Origin: Alphaproteobacteria bacterium | GTDB lineage: Bacteria; Pseudomonadota; Alphaproteobacteria; JAEULC01 | NCBI GenBank assembly: GCA_020851015.1 | Contig: JADZDN010000124.1 | Location: 1-16,642, forward strand | Direction of reading: 5' to 3' | DNA: 16,642 bases | Shown here: piece after piece, positions 5,690 to 12,711 of the stretch | How positions within the stretch are numbered: position 1 is the first letter of the stretch | Layout: every line of letters starts with the position of its first letter | The notes under the pieces: generated by a model | The model's database searches: none | What the model saw: only the letters and a program-made list of their open reading frames with translations | What the model was told of the DNA's origin: nothing | Program-made: the position numbers and the translations under genes

Positions 5690-6691
5690 ATGCGCAGACT
5701 TCTGACCCTGGTATCCGCTGCGGCGATCTTCTGGACGAGCTCCGCTGTCCAGGCACAGGAAAAGAATCTCGTCGTCTACACCTCAAACGAAAGCACGCTG
5801 CACAACTTGGTGTTTCCCGCGTTCCAGAAGGAGACTGGAATTCGCGTCGACGCGGTCGAGGTCGGCTCCGGCGTGGTGATGCGGCGCATCGCCGCGGAGA
5901 AGGATCGGCCGCAAGGCGACGTTGTCTGGGGGCTGAGCCGTCTCAATCTCAACAACAACAAGCAGTTCTTCACGCCGTATCGTTCCAAAAACCGCGATGC
6001 GATCCCGGCGGAATTCCGCGATCCAGACGACCACTGGATCGGGACCAATCTCCATCTGCTCGTCATTCTGGCCAACACCAATCTGGTGAAGCCGGACGTC
6101 GAGCCCAAGACCTGGGAAGATCTGCTGGCGCCTCGATGGAAGAACAAGGTCGCCGTCACGGAGCCCAGCAACTCGGGCTCCGCCTATATCAATCTGACGT
6201 TCCTGTCCACGCTCTGGGGCAATCCGAAGGAAGTCGGCGGCGACAAGCTCACGAAGCTGTTGCAGAACATCAAGGTCGTGAATAAGTCCTCGCTGATCTT
6301 CTCCGGTGTCGGCACGGGCGAATACGAGCTCGGGATGGCGCTGGAATACGCGGGCTATCTCTGGAAGACCAACGGCGCGCCGGTCAAGGTGATCTATCCC
6401 GCCGACGGCAGCGTCGCCGTGATGGAGGGAACCGCCATCATCAAGGGGGCCCCCAATCCCGATGCGGCAAAGCAGTTCGTCGATTTCGTGACGCGGAAGG
6501 ATATCCGCGAGCTGATCCTCGCGAAGATGTTCCGGCGGCCGACGCGGCAGGACCTGGATCTCGCGCACCTACCCGGTGGTCTGCCGCAGCTGTCCGACGT
6601 CAAGGTGTTGCCGTACGATGAGGACTATTGGGCCGCCAACCGCGCCGCATCGATCGAGAAGCTGCAGGATCTGATCCAGAAAACGCGTTGA
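5690..6691 (+). CDS. ABC transporter periplasmic solute-binding protein 2
   Basis: 333 residues, a paralogue of the preceding binding protein. Signal peptide MRRLLTLVSAAAIFWTSSA has a likely VQA|QE cleavage near residue 23. It shares long identical blocks with its neighbour: AEKDRPQGDV, PAEFRDPDD, FSGVG, EYAGYLW, NGAPVKV and RKD-RELILA. It lacks the adjacent tyrosines of iron-binding FbpA. GGAGGAA at 5679-5685 is a strong ribosome-binding site for ATG 5690. Differences cluster in the stretch after AEFRDPDD and in the middle (GNPKEVGGDKLTKLLQNIKV against GGDQGWADVSGIF), so the two may bind related but different ligands for the same permease. It precedes the ATPase, separated by a hairpin. Confidence 0.92.
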   Translation: MRRLLTLVSAAAIFWTSSAVQAQEKNLVVYTSNESTLHNLVFPAFQKETGIRVDAVEVGSGVVMRRIAAEKDRPQGDVVWGLSRLNLNNNKQFFTPYRSKNRDAIPAEFRDPDDHWIGTNLHLLVILANTNLVKPDVEPKTWEDLLAPRWKNKVAVTEPSNSGSAYINLTFLSTLWGNPKEVGGDKLTKLLQNIKVVNKSSLIFSGVGTGEYELGMALEYAGYLWKTNGAPVKVIYPADGSVAVMEGTAIIKGAPNPDAAKQFVDFVTRKDIRELILAKMFRRPTRQDLDLAHLPGGLPQLSDVKVLPYDEDYWAANRAASIEKLQDLIQKTR

Positions 6692-6701
6692 CCGGCGGTA
6701 C

Positions 6702-6724
6702 CGGCCGTCCGCCCGGGACGGCCG
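6702..6724 (+). terminator. 9-bp GC hairpin between binding protein 2 and the ATPase
   Basis: CGGCCGTCC at 6702-6710 pairs perfectly with GGACGGCCG at 6716-6724 around a GCCCG loop. It lies 11 bases past the stop codon and has no T-run. In binding-protein-dependent operons such stems commonly protect the binding-protein mRNA or attenuate read-through, so that binding protein is made in excess of the membrane parts. That role here is inferred. Confidence 0.55.
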
Positions 6725-6805
6725 TCGCGCTGGCATCGAGCACGAGGGACCATGCGCGTTGGTGCCTCGCGACGGTCACCGGATGGCGGAGTGGAAGGGT
6801 AGACC

Positions 6806-7882
6806 TTGGCTTCGATCACGATAGAGAAGGTGGACCGTAAGTTCGGCACTATCCACGCGGCCCGAGAGATTTCCCTGGAGATCAAGGACGGCGAGTTCTT
6901 CACGCTGCTCGGCCCGTCCGGCTGCGGCAAGACGACGCTGATGCGGATGATTGCCGGGTTCTGTGAACTCGATTCCGGCAGCATCCGCTTCGGTGACCGA
7001 CGCATCGACACCCTGCCGCCGCACCGCCGCAATACCGGCATGGTGTTCCAGAACTACGCGATCTTTCCCAACCTCACCGTTGCCGGCAACGTGGCCTACG
7101 GGTTGCGGGTGCGGGGCGTGAACACGTCCGAGCGCAACGATCGCGTTCGGAAGGCCCTCAAGCTCGTCCATCTCGACGGCTACGAGGACCGCTGGCCCTA
7201 TCAGCTGTCGGGCGGCCAGCTGCAGCGCGTCGCCATTGCCCGCTGCCTGGTGATCGAGCCCGAGGTGCTGCTTCTCGACGAGCCGCTCTCGAACCTCGAC
7301 GCCAAGCTGCGGGTCGAGATGCGGCACGAGATTCGCCAGCTGCAGCAGAAGCTCAAGCTGACCGCCATCTACGTGACGCATGATCAGGAGGAGGCGCTGG
7401 CCATTTCCCAGCGCATCGGCGTGATGCGGGCCGGTCAGCTCGAGCAGGTCGGCACTCCCTGGGAAATCTACAACCGGCCGAGCACGGCCTTCGTTGCAGA
7501 CTTCATGGGCGTAACCAATCTGCTGCCGGTTGTCGTCACGGCCGTCCGTGACGGCCGCACCGAAGTGAAGGTCGGAAAGACGCTGCTGTCCGCGGCTCAG
7601 CAGGCCTGGGTACGGGTGGGCGACAACGTGACGTTTCTCCTCCGGCCGGAGGCGCTCAAGCTGCTGTCGTCGATGCCCTCGCCTGGTGACGGCATGGTCG
7701 GCTTCGAGGCCACCATCGCGCGGGTCGAGTATCTCGGCGTTCTCACGCGCGTCGATCTCGACCTCGACGGACTGACGCTTCGCCTGGCGGTTCTCGACAA
7801 GATGCCGGCGAGCGTCTCTCTTAACCAGCGGGTGGTGCTCGGCTACGATCCTGACCGCGCGGCCTTGTTCCCCGCGAAATGA
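6806..7882 (+). CDS. ABC transporter ATP-binding protein (PotA/FbpC-like, with TOBE domain)
   Basis: 358 residues. Motifs: Walker A GPSGCGKTT (36-44), Q-loop Q82 in VFQNYAIFP, signature LSGGQLQRVA (134-143), Walker B VLLLDEP (154-160), D-loop SNLDAKLR and H-loop His192 in YVTHDQEEAL. The C-terminal third is a TOBE-type domain (PVVVTAVRDG, FLLRPEALKL) as in spermidine, sulfate and ferric importers. The start is TTG at 6806: TAG at 6800-6802 is in frame just upstream, and GGAAGGG at 6793-6799 is well spaced. The stop overlaps the permease start as ATGA, so the two are translationally coupled. It energises uptake of whatever the two upstream binding proteins capture. Confidence 0.95.
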   Translation: MASITIEKVDRKFGTIHAAREISLEIKDGEFFTLLGPSGCGKTTLMRMIAGFCELDSGSIRFGDRRIDTLPPHRRNTGMVFQNYAIFPNLTVAGNVAYGLRVRGVNTSERNDRVRKALKLVHLDGYEDRWPYQLSGGQLQRVAIARCLVIEPEVLLLDEPLSNLDAKLRVEMRHEIRQLQQKLKLTAIYVTHDQEEALAISQRIGVMRAGQLEQVGTPWEIYNRPSTAFVADFMGVTNLLPVVVTAVRDGRTEVKVGKTLLSAAQQAWVRVGDNVTFLLRPEALKLLSSMPSPGDGMVGFEATIARVEYLGVLTRVDLDLDGLTLRLAVLDKMPASVSLNQRVVLGYDPDRAALFPAK

Positions 7883-9534
7883 GGGTGATCCGTCCACAAG
7901 CGGTCTTTCCGCTGACCGTCACGGTGCTGGCCCTGGGGCTCCTGGGGCTGTTCTTCGTTTACCCGCTGTTCTCGGTGTTTAAGGTCAGCTTCCTCGACGC
8001 CACCCAGACGCAGCTCACCTTCGCCAACTACGTCCGCATCCTCTCGAAACCCTTCTACCAGCAGTCGTTCATCAACAGTTTCATCATCAGTGGCGCGAGC
8101 GCGATCGGCACCACGCTGCTCGGTGTCCCGCTGGCCTATTGCCTGGCGCGACTGCCAATCCCGGGCAAATCGCTGGTGATGGTCCTGGTTGCCTTGCCGT
8201 TGGTGCTGCCATCCTTCATCGCGGCCTACGCGCTCGTGCTGCTCCTGGGTCGATCGGGCGTTCTGACGCAGTGGCTACAGGCACAGGGCGTTCCCTTTCA
8301 CTCGATCTACGGCATGCCCGGCCTCGTCATCGTCTATGTCCTGACGCACTACCCGTTTGTCGTCCTGCCGACGTTGGCCGCATTCAAGGCGGTCGACGCG
8401 TCCATGGAGGAGGCAGGCCAGAGCTTAGGGGCGTCGCGGTTCTGGGTCTTTCTGACCGTGACCCTCCCGATCGTCGTGCCTTCGATCCTTGCAGGTGCAC
8501 TCCTGGTGCTGATCGAGTCGCTGGAGAATTTCGGTGTTGCTTTCGTCCTGGCCGAAGACCGGCCGATCCTCGCCATCGAGGTCTTCAAGCTGTTCGTGGG
8601 CGAGGTCGGCGCCAATCCGGCCTCGGCCGGCGTGTTGGGCGTATCGTTGATCGTTTGCACCACCTGCGTGCTGCTGCTGCAGCGCTTCTATCTTGCCAAG
8701 CGGCGGTACGCGACGAGCGCCCGCTCGGCGCCGCCCATCCTCAAGGTGGGGCCCGGGGTCAACATCCTCGCGACGGTCTTCACCTGGGGCACCGTGCTCC
8801 TTGCCCTGGTTCCGTTCTTCGCGGTCGTGGTGATCGCCTTCATGGAGTTCCGCGGTCCCGTGATGCACGCGAACTTCGGGCTGACGAACTTCCAGGACCT
8901 CTGGAACCGATCGTCGCGACCGCTGTTCAACACGATCTATCTGGCAAGCGCAGCCGCGATCATTGCCGCCATTATCGGCGTGCCGATCGGCTACGTGGTG
9001 ACGCGATATCGCTCACGCCTGTCGCACCTGCTCGATACCGCGGCGATGATGCCGTTCGCCGTCTCGGGCACGGTGCTTGCGATCGGCCTGGTCGTCTCGT
9101 TCAATTCCGGGTGGCTGATCTTGACCGGTGGCTGGCTGATCCTCGTGATCGCATACTGCGTCCGAAAGCTGCCCTTCAACGTCCGCGCCAGCAGCGCGAT
9201 CGTTCACCAGATCGACCCATCGCTCGAGGAAGCCTCGATCAATCTCGGAAGGTCGCCGCTCGCGACGTTCATGCGTCTCACTGTCCCACTGATGCTGGGG
9301 GGTGTGGTCGGCGGCATGGTGCTGACCTGGGTGACGCTCGCAGCGGAGCTCAGCTCGACCGTGGTTCTCTACAGCGGGTCGTGGTCGACGATGACGACCG
9401 TGATGTTCCAGGCACTTGAAGGCACCGGCGCGGGGATCGCATCCGCGGCAGCGGCGGTCCTGATCATCACGACGGCTCTGCCGTTGCTGCTCGTCTATCG
9501 GTTACTGCGGAAATACCAGATAGCCGTCATTTGA
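7879..9534 (+). CDS. ABC transporter permease, fused two-domain type
   Basis: 551 residues, about twice a single permease domain, with roughly twelve hydrophobic segments. Each half has an EAA loop that docks the ATPase: EEAGQSLGASRFWVFLTVTL at about 177-196 followed by P, and EEASINLGRSPLATFMRLTV from about 450 followed by P. This layout matches the FbpB-type fused permeases of ferric and related importers (BPD_transp_1 twice). Hence one gene supplies the whole membrane pore. ATG 7879 overlaps the ATPase stop by 4 bp. It is the last intact gene of the transport unit; a short hairpin and a decayed RidA follow. Substrate is not readable from sequence. Confidence 0.95.
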   Translation: MRVIRPQAVFPLTVTVLALGLLGLFFVYPLFSVFKVSFLDATQTQLTFANYVRILSKPFYQQSFINSFIISGASAIGTTLLGVPLAYCLARLPIPGKSLVMVLVALPLVLPSFIAAYALVLLLGRSGVLTQWLQAQGVPFHSIYGMPGLVIVYVLTHYPFVVLPTLAAFKAVDASMEEAGQSLGASRFWVFLTVTLPIVVPSILAGALLVLIESLENFGVAFVLAEDRPILAIEVFKLFVGEVGANPASAGVLGVSLIVCTTCVLLLQRFYLAKRRYATSARSAPPILKVGPGVNILATVFTWGTVLLALVPFFAVVVIAFMEFRGPVMHANFGLTNFQDLWNRSSRPLFNTIYLASAAAIIAAIIGVPIGYVVTRYRSRLSHLLDTAAMMPFAVSGTVLAIGLVVSFNSGWLILTGGWLILVIAYCVRKLPFNVRASSAIVHQIDPSLEEASINLGRSPLATFMRLTVPLMLGGVVGGMVLTWVTLAAELSSTVVLYSGSWSTMTTVMFQALEGTGAGIASAAAAVLIITTALPLLLVYRLLRKYQIAVI

Positions 9535-9535
9535 G

Positions 9536-9555
9536 GGCGGTTCCGAGGCACCGCC
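9536..9555 (+). terminator. Weak hairpin after the permease gene
   Basis: GGCGGT at 9536-9541 pairs with ACCGCC at 9550-9555 across an 8-nt loop, starting two bases after the TGA stop. No T-run follows. It is a possible transcript end for the transport operon. Confidence 0.3.
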
Positions 9556-9587
9556 GCTCTCAACGGAATCTCGCATGTGTGCCGCGG

Positions 9588-9790
9588 GTTGCAGTCGACG
9601 TGATGCTCGCCAGGGCTGGAACCGACAAGACGAGATTGCTGACCGTTCAGATATTCCTCCGGACATGGCGCTGTTCAACCGCATGAACAGGGTGTGGGAT
9701 GCCTGTGCCCCCGCTGGCAACTCGCATGGCCGCGGTTCCGCTGCGATGGCGCGACTCGCGACCCGGGACTTGGCTCGCCAACGATAGGCC
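9588..9790 (+). pseudogene. Decayed RidA-family gene (frameshifted, lacks both ends)
   Basis: Two consecutive pieces of a RidA protein lie in different frames. From 9588 one frame reads VAVDVMLARAGTDKTRLL then TVQIFLR, up to about 9662. From 9662 a second frame reads DMALFNRMNRVWDACAPAG, then ARLATRDL, and ends at TAG 9788-9790. These line up with the intact RidA at 1960-2307 (KTDKSNLLSATVILSDI, MNSVWDAWV) and with the general family. The shift falls where the family has a short Asp-Ile loop. The N-terminal 40 or so residues and the C-terminal LVEI strand are missing. The Arg after the GN(T/S) loop survives. It sits directly after the ABC permease in the same orientation, so it was probably once the last gene of that operon. 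Confidence 0.72.
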
Positions 9791-9843
9791 TCCATCAGGT
9801 GCATCGGTGCTACTGGCCAAGCTATCCGGCCTTCGGCTGTGAT

Positions 9844-10404
9844 ATGATTGCGCCCATGCCGGACCAGCCGCCTGGATCCATCGCCTCATCGGCACGCCTC
9901 GTTCCCGCGGCGCACGCGCGGCGCGCGGTCGAGGCGGACTCGGCCTGGGAACTGGGGCTGGCGGCGCATCTCCGCGCGACCTTGGACGCGCAGGCGCTGG
10001 CGGCGCTGGCTGTGCGGCATGCCACGGGCACGTCCGAGTTCGACCACCTCGGCAATGCCGAGGTGGCGCTGCGCGTGTTTGAGTTCGCGGCCAGCGCGGC
10101 GGACTACCGCACCGCCTGGAGCCTGTTGCGCCAACTGGAGACGCGGCTGCGCGACCGCGTCGACGATTCTGGCCTGAAGACGGCGCAAACCTATCGCGAG
10201 GCGCACCAGGCGCTGCGATCCGGCGACTACGGCCGCGCGCGGGCGCTGTTTGAGGACGCGTTCAAGAATCGACTGCCGGACGACCAGGACCGTCTCATCA
10301 TGGTGTTCCTCGACCGCCTCGCGGTCAGCCGGCTGCCGGGCAACGAGCGCGAGGCGCAGAGCTACGAGGCCGCACTTCGCAAGCTGGCCGCGCCGGAGTC
10401 GTGA
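9844..10404 (+). CDS. Hypothetical protein, TPR-like helical
   Basis: 186 residues from ATG 9844, or 182 from ATG 9856; neither has a clear ribosome-binding site. Not recognised as a named family. The protein is almost all helix-forming, rich in Ala, Arg and Leu. The part AHQALRSGDYGRARALFEDA (about residues 120-139) has the spacing of a tetratricopeptide helix pair. An earlier stretch, EVALRVFEFAASAADYRTAW followed by SLLRQLE, could be a second one. No signal peptide or membrane segment is seen, so it is probably cytoplasmic. TATGAT at 9843-9848, just after a TGTGA, could be an extended -10, which would favour the later start. Codon use matches a real gene of this genome. It lies alone between the RidA remnant and a gene-poor stretch. 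Confidence 0.65.
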   Translation: MIAPMPDQPPGSIASSARLVPAAHARRAVEADSAWELGLAAHLRATLDAQALAALAVRHATGTSEFDHLGNAEVALRVFEFAASAADYRTAWSLLRQLETRLRDRVDDSGLKTAQTYREAHQALRSGDYGRARALFEDAFKNRLPDDQDRLIMVFLDRLAVSRLPGNEREAQSYEAALRKLAAPES

Positions 10405-10867
10405 AGGCTATTTCATACAATCGCAAGAGGTAGGTACGATGTTGCCAAGGCGGAGGAACGACGCTAGCGGGAGCGGGCGGCTTTCTGCGAGCGATGGGGC
10501 CGGCCAGCGCCGCGCGCTCGGCGTCGAGGCCCCGGAAGTTGGCCTTCAAACGTGGAAGTGACCGCAGGCATCCCTAGTGAGAATACAGGTCTACCAAGGA
10601 ACAGGGGGCCGAGGGCGTCGATGAGCCAAGCCCGGCCGTAGAGCAACGCGATGAGGATCGCGCCGACTGCAAGGATCAGCGCGACAACGAAGCGATCGCG
10701 GCGCGTTACGCACCCCCGATCTCATGCTGGTTGCCTGGGGTGAACTCGCGGACTTTCGTCGCGGTCGCGAAACGGCCGCCCGCGCATCTCCCCTGCTTTC
10801 CTGACAATGGCCCAAATGCAGACGGCCCGCGCGGGTCTGCGTAGATCATTGATCTATTACGGATAAA
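10405..10867. other. Gene-poor stretch with a possible membrane-protein remnant
   Basis: No secure gene. ATTTCATACAAT at 10410-10421 resembles the cluster boxes (10 of 12 to ATTGTATACAAT, but without the symmetric left arm). It is followed by an AAGAGG-like site and an ATG at 10439 that opens only 40 unrecognised codons. On the minus strand from about 10706 down to 10550, one frame holds DRFVVALILAVGAILIALLY, a convincing membrane helix, followed by GRAWLIDALGP. It has no start codon and no recognisable partner, so it looks like a broken membrane protein. Confidence 0.4.
10818..10840 (-). terminator. GC-rich hairpin downstream of tRNA-Ala
   Basis: GCAGAC at 10818-10823 pairs with GTCTGC at 10835-10840, and the interior is the self-complementary CCCGCGCGGG. 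It lies about 28 bp past the 3' end of the tRNA on its strand and may end or trim the transcript. No clear U-run follows. Confidence 0.35.
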
Positions 10868-10943
10868 TGGTGGAGCTGAGGGGAATCGAACCCCTGACCT
10901 TCTCATTGCGAACGAGACGCTCTCCCAACTGAGCTACAGCCCC
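10868..10943 (-). tRNA. tRNA-Ala (anticodon CGC)
   Basis: 76 nt on the minus strand with an encoded CCA end. The acceptor stem is GGGGCTG against CAGCTCC and includes the G3:U70 pair that marks alanine tRNAs. The D-arm is TAGCTCAGTTGGGAGAGC. The anticodon loop is TTCGCAA, giving CGC, which reads GCG codons. The T-arm contains GGTTCGATTCC. The anticodon stem TCTCG/TGAGA closes with one G-U pair. Its 3' end points toward the accessory cluster. Confidence 0.97.
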
Positions 10944-10981
10944 ATTGGAGTCGGGCGGTTGGGCGCCCGAAACGCGGCGGG

Positions 10982-11010
10982 ATAATGGGTAGGGGGCGGG
11001 CGGGTGTCAA
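10982..11010 (-). promoter_or_regulatory. Sigma-70 promoter of tRNA-Ala
   Basis: On the minus strand TTGACA (11010-11005) is a perfect -35. CATTAT (10987-10982) is a 4-of-6 -10, with a 17-bp spacer. The -10 ends 38 bp before the tRNA 5' end, which fits a short leader. This is the best sigma-70 match I saw in the window. Confidence 0.7.
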
Positions 11011-11104
11011 GGGAAGGGCGGCTGGCAGATGCAAGCTGGTTTTGCCAGTGTTTGGACCAGTCTGACCGCCAGCCCAAGGAGCTGAGCCGAGATTACCGGC
11101 TGCC

Positions 11105-11133
11105 TTGCGCCACGTCCGGCGCGCCGCTAGGGT
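11105..11133 (+). promoter_or_regulatory. Possible promoter of the YggT-folD genes
   Basis: TTGCGC at 11105-11110 and TAGGGT at 11128-11133 are 17 bp apart, about 38 bp before the YggT start. The match is modest, typical of GC-rich genomes. The rest of the 11011-11104 stretch holds only a loose inverted repeat, GGCTGGC 11020-11026 / GCCAGCC 11068-11074. Confidence 0.3.
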
Positions 11134-11171
11134 AGCGCGCTTCCCGGCCACCCCAGGCGATAATTCCGGCC

Positions 11172-11453
11172 ATGCTTTCCCTGCTTTTCCTGATCGATAC
11201 CGTCATCAGCATCTATATCTGGTGCCTGATCGCCTCGGCGATCCTGAGCTGGCTGGTCGCGTTCAATGTCGTGAACCCGCACAACAGGTTCGTGGCGATG
11301 GTGGGCGAGTTCCTGTATCGCATCACCGAGCCCGCCCTGGCGCCGATTCGGCGCTACCTGCCGAGCCTGGGCGGTCTCGACCTGTCCCCGGTCGTGCTGA
11401 TCCTGCTGCTGGTCTTCCTGCGCAACCTGCTGTTCGAGTACTGGCCGCGCTAG
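11172..11453 (+). CDS. YggT-family integral membrane protein
   Basis: 93 residues with two hydrophobic helices (about 2-26 and 70-88) and the YggT-family core: SAILSWLVAFNVVNPHNRFV, then ITEPALAPIRRYLPSLGGLD, then LSPVVLILLLVFLRNLL. YggT proteins sit in the inner membrane. Their function is poorly defined, with links to osmotic stress and, in other phyla, to division or plastid structures. No strong ribosome-binding site precedes ATG 11172. It is separated by 6 bp from the DUF167 gene, which in turn overlaps folD. This is a gene order common in alphaproteobacteria, and it supports a core-chromosome identity for this part of the window. Confidence 0.94.
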   Translation: MLSLLFLIDTVISIYIWCLIASAILSWLVAFNVVNPHNRFVAMVGEFLYRITEPALAPIRRYLPSLGGLDLSPVVLILLLVFLRNLLFEYWPR

Positions 11454-11459
11454 GTCCGC

Positions 11460-11789
11460 ATGGCCGCGGCGCCTTCGCCCGTGACGCCGGCCGCCGACGG
11501 CCTGCGCCTTGCCGTGCGGCTAACCCCGAAGGCGTCGGCTGACCGCATTTTCGGCGTCGTGGTGGACGATGCGGGCCGCGCGGCGCTGAAGGCGGCGGTC
11601 ACCGCCGCGCCCGAGGACGGCAGGGCCAACGCCGCGCTGTTGAAACTGCTCGCCAAGTGGCTCGATGTTCCGCGCACGACGCTAAGCGTCGCTTCCGGTC
11701 ACGCGCATCGCAGCAAGCTGGTGCATCTCGCGGGCGACCCGGCGGTGCTGGGTCCGCGGATCGCCGCATTGATAGAGGGACGGACATGA
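11460..11789 (+). CDS. DUF167 (YggU) family protein
   Basis: 109 residues. The family core is [20 protein letters not shown], then [20 protein letters not shown], then [20 protein letters not shown] followed by [10 protein letters not shown]. The PEDGxAN motif and the S-G-x-x-x-R-x-K pattern are the hallmarks of DUF167. The biochemical function is unknown; it is a small cytoplasmic alpha/beta protein often next to YggT. The start lies 6 bp after the YggT stop and the TGA overlaps the folD ATG as ATGA, so the three genes are co-translated. Confidence 0.94.
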   Translation: MAAAPSPVTPAADGLRLAVRLTPKASADRIFGVVVDDAGRAALKAAVTAAPEDGRANAALLKLLAKWLDVPRTTLSVASGHAHRSKLVHLAGDPAVLGPRIAALIEGRT

Positions 11790-12658
11790 GCGCGAAGCTG
11801 ATCGACGGCAAGCAGACGGCCCGGGAGTCGAACGCGCGGGTCGCCGCCGCCGTCGCCGAATTGAAGGCAAGCCACGGGATCGTGCCGGGTTTGACCGTCG
11901 TGCTGGTGGGCGAGGATCCGGCCAGCAAGGTCTACGTCGCCAGCAAGGAGCGCGAGGCCAAGGCCGCCGGCATGAACAGCACCGCCCATCGCCTGCCGGC
12001 GACGGCCACGCAGGACGAGGTGCTGGCGCTGGTCCGCCGCCTGAACGCCGATCCGTCGGTGCATGGCATCCTGGTGCAGCTTCCGCTGCCCAAGCAGGTC
12101 GACGCCCAGGCGGTGATCGAGGCGCTGGACCCCGACAAGGATGTCGACGGCTTCCACACGATCAACACCGGGCGGCTGTGGGGCCAGGGCGGGGGGCTGG
12201 TGCCCTGCACGCCCCAGGGCTCGATGCTGCTGCTGCGCCAGGCGGTCGCGCAACCGGCCGGGGCGCACGCGGTGGTGGTCGGGCGGTCGATGATCGTCGG
12301 CAAGCCGGTCGCGGCGCTGCTGCTGGCGGCGGACTGCACGGTGACGGTGGCGCATTCCAAGAGCCGCGACCTGCCCGGCATCTGCCGCGGCGCCGACATC
12401 CTGATCGCCGCGGTGGGCCGGCCCGAGATGGTCCGCGGCGGATGGGTCAAGCCCGGCGCCGTGGTGATCGATGTCGGCATCAACCGCACCGCCGAGGGCA
12501 AGCTGGTCGGCGACGTCGCCTTCGCCGAGGCGGCCGAGGTCGCCGGCGCCATCACGCCGGTGCCAGGCGGCGTCGGTCCGATGACGATCGCCTGCCTGCT
12601 GCGCAACACCGTGATCGCGGCCTGCCGCCGGCACGGAAAGCCCGTCCCGGCGCTCTAG
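11786..12658 (+). CDS. folD: Bifunctional methylenetetrahydrofolate dehydrogenase / methenyltetrahydrofolate cyclohydrolase
   Basis: 290 residues. FolD interconverts 5,10-methylene-, 5,10-methenyl- and 10-formyl-tetrahydrofolate with NADP in the cytoplasm, feeding purine, formyl-Met and one-carbon metabolism. The catalytic residues sit at the same numbers as in E. coli: Y50 and K54 in [11 protein letters not shown]98 in GILVQLPLP, and D121 in PDKDVDGFH. The dinucleotide-binding stretch [18 protein letters not shown] and the C-terminal [16 protein letters not shown] are the family signatures. ATG 11786 overlaps the DUF167 stop; GAGGGA lies upstream. The enzyme could also absorb one-carbon units if the nearby FAD enzyme were a demethylase, but the two are in different clusters and nothing shows a link. 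Confidence 0.98.
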   Translation: MSAKLIDGKQTARESNARVAAAVAELKASHGIVPGLTVVLVGEDPASKVYVASKEREAKAAGMNSTAHRLPATATQDEVLALVRRLNADPSVHGILVQLPLPKQVDAQAVIEALDPDKDVDGFHTINTGRLWGQGGGLVPCTPQGSMLLLRQAVAQPAGAHAVVVGRSMIVGKPVAALLLAADCTVTVAHSKSRDLPGICRGADILIAAVGRPEMVRGGWVKPGAVVIDVGINRTAEGKLVGDVAFAEAAEVAGAITPVPGGVGPMTIACLLRNTVIAACRRHGKPVPAL

Positions 12659-12711
12659 CCGGGCGAAAAACGCCGCTGGCCTCGCGCCGCCGGTTTCCCG
12701 ATAATGCCGGC

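Noticed and set aside
4455..9534. Ferric iron (Fbp/Afu) importer as the specific function
   Set aside because: Architecture and fold match, but neither binding protein has the adjacent tyrosines that bind iron in FbpA, and the neighbours are amine/imine enzymes. Only a generic importer call is justified.
10325..10549. 74-codon minus-strand frame starting with a plausible MKANFRG
   Set aside because: Its second half is antisense to the better supported TPR-like gene, no known domain is visible, and no clear ribosome-binding site was found.
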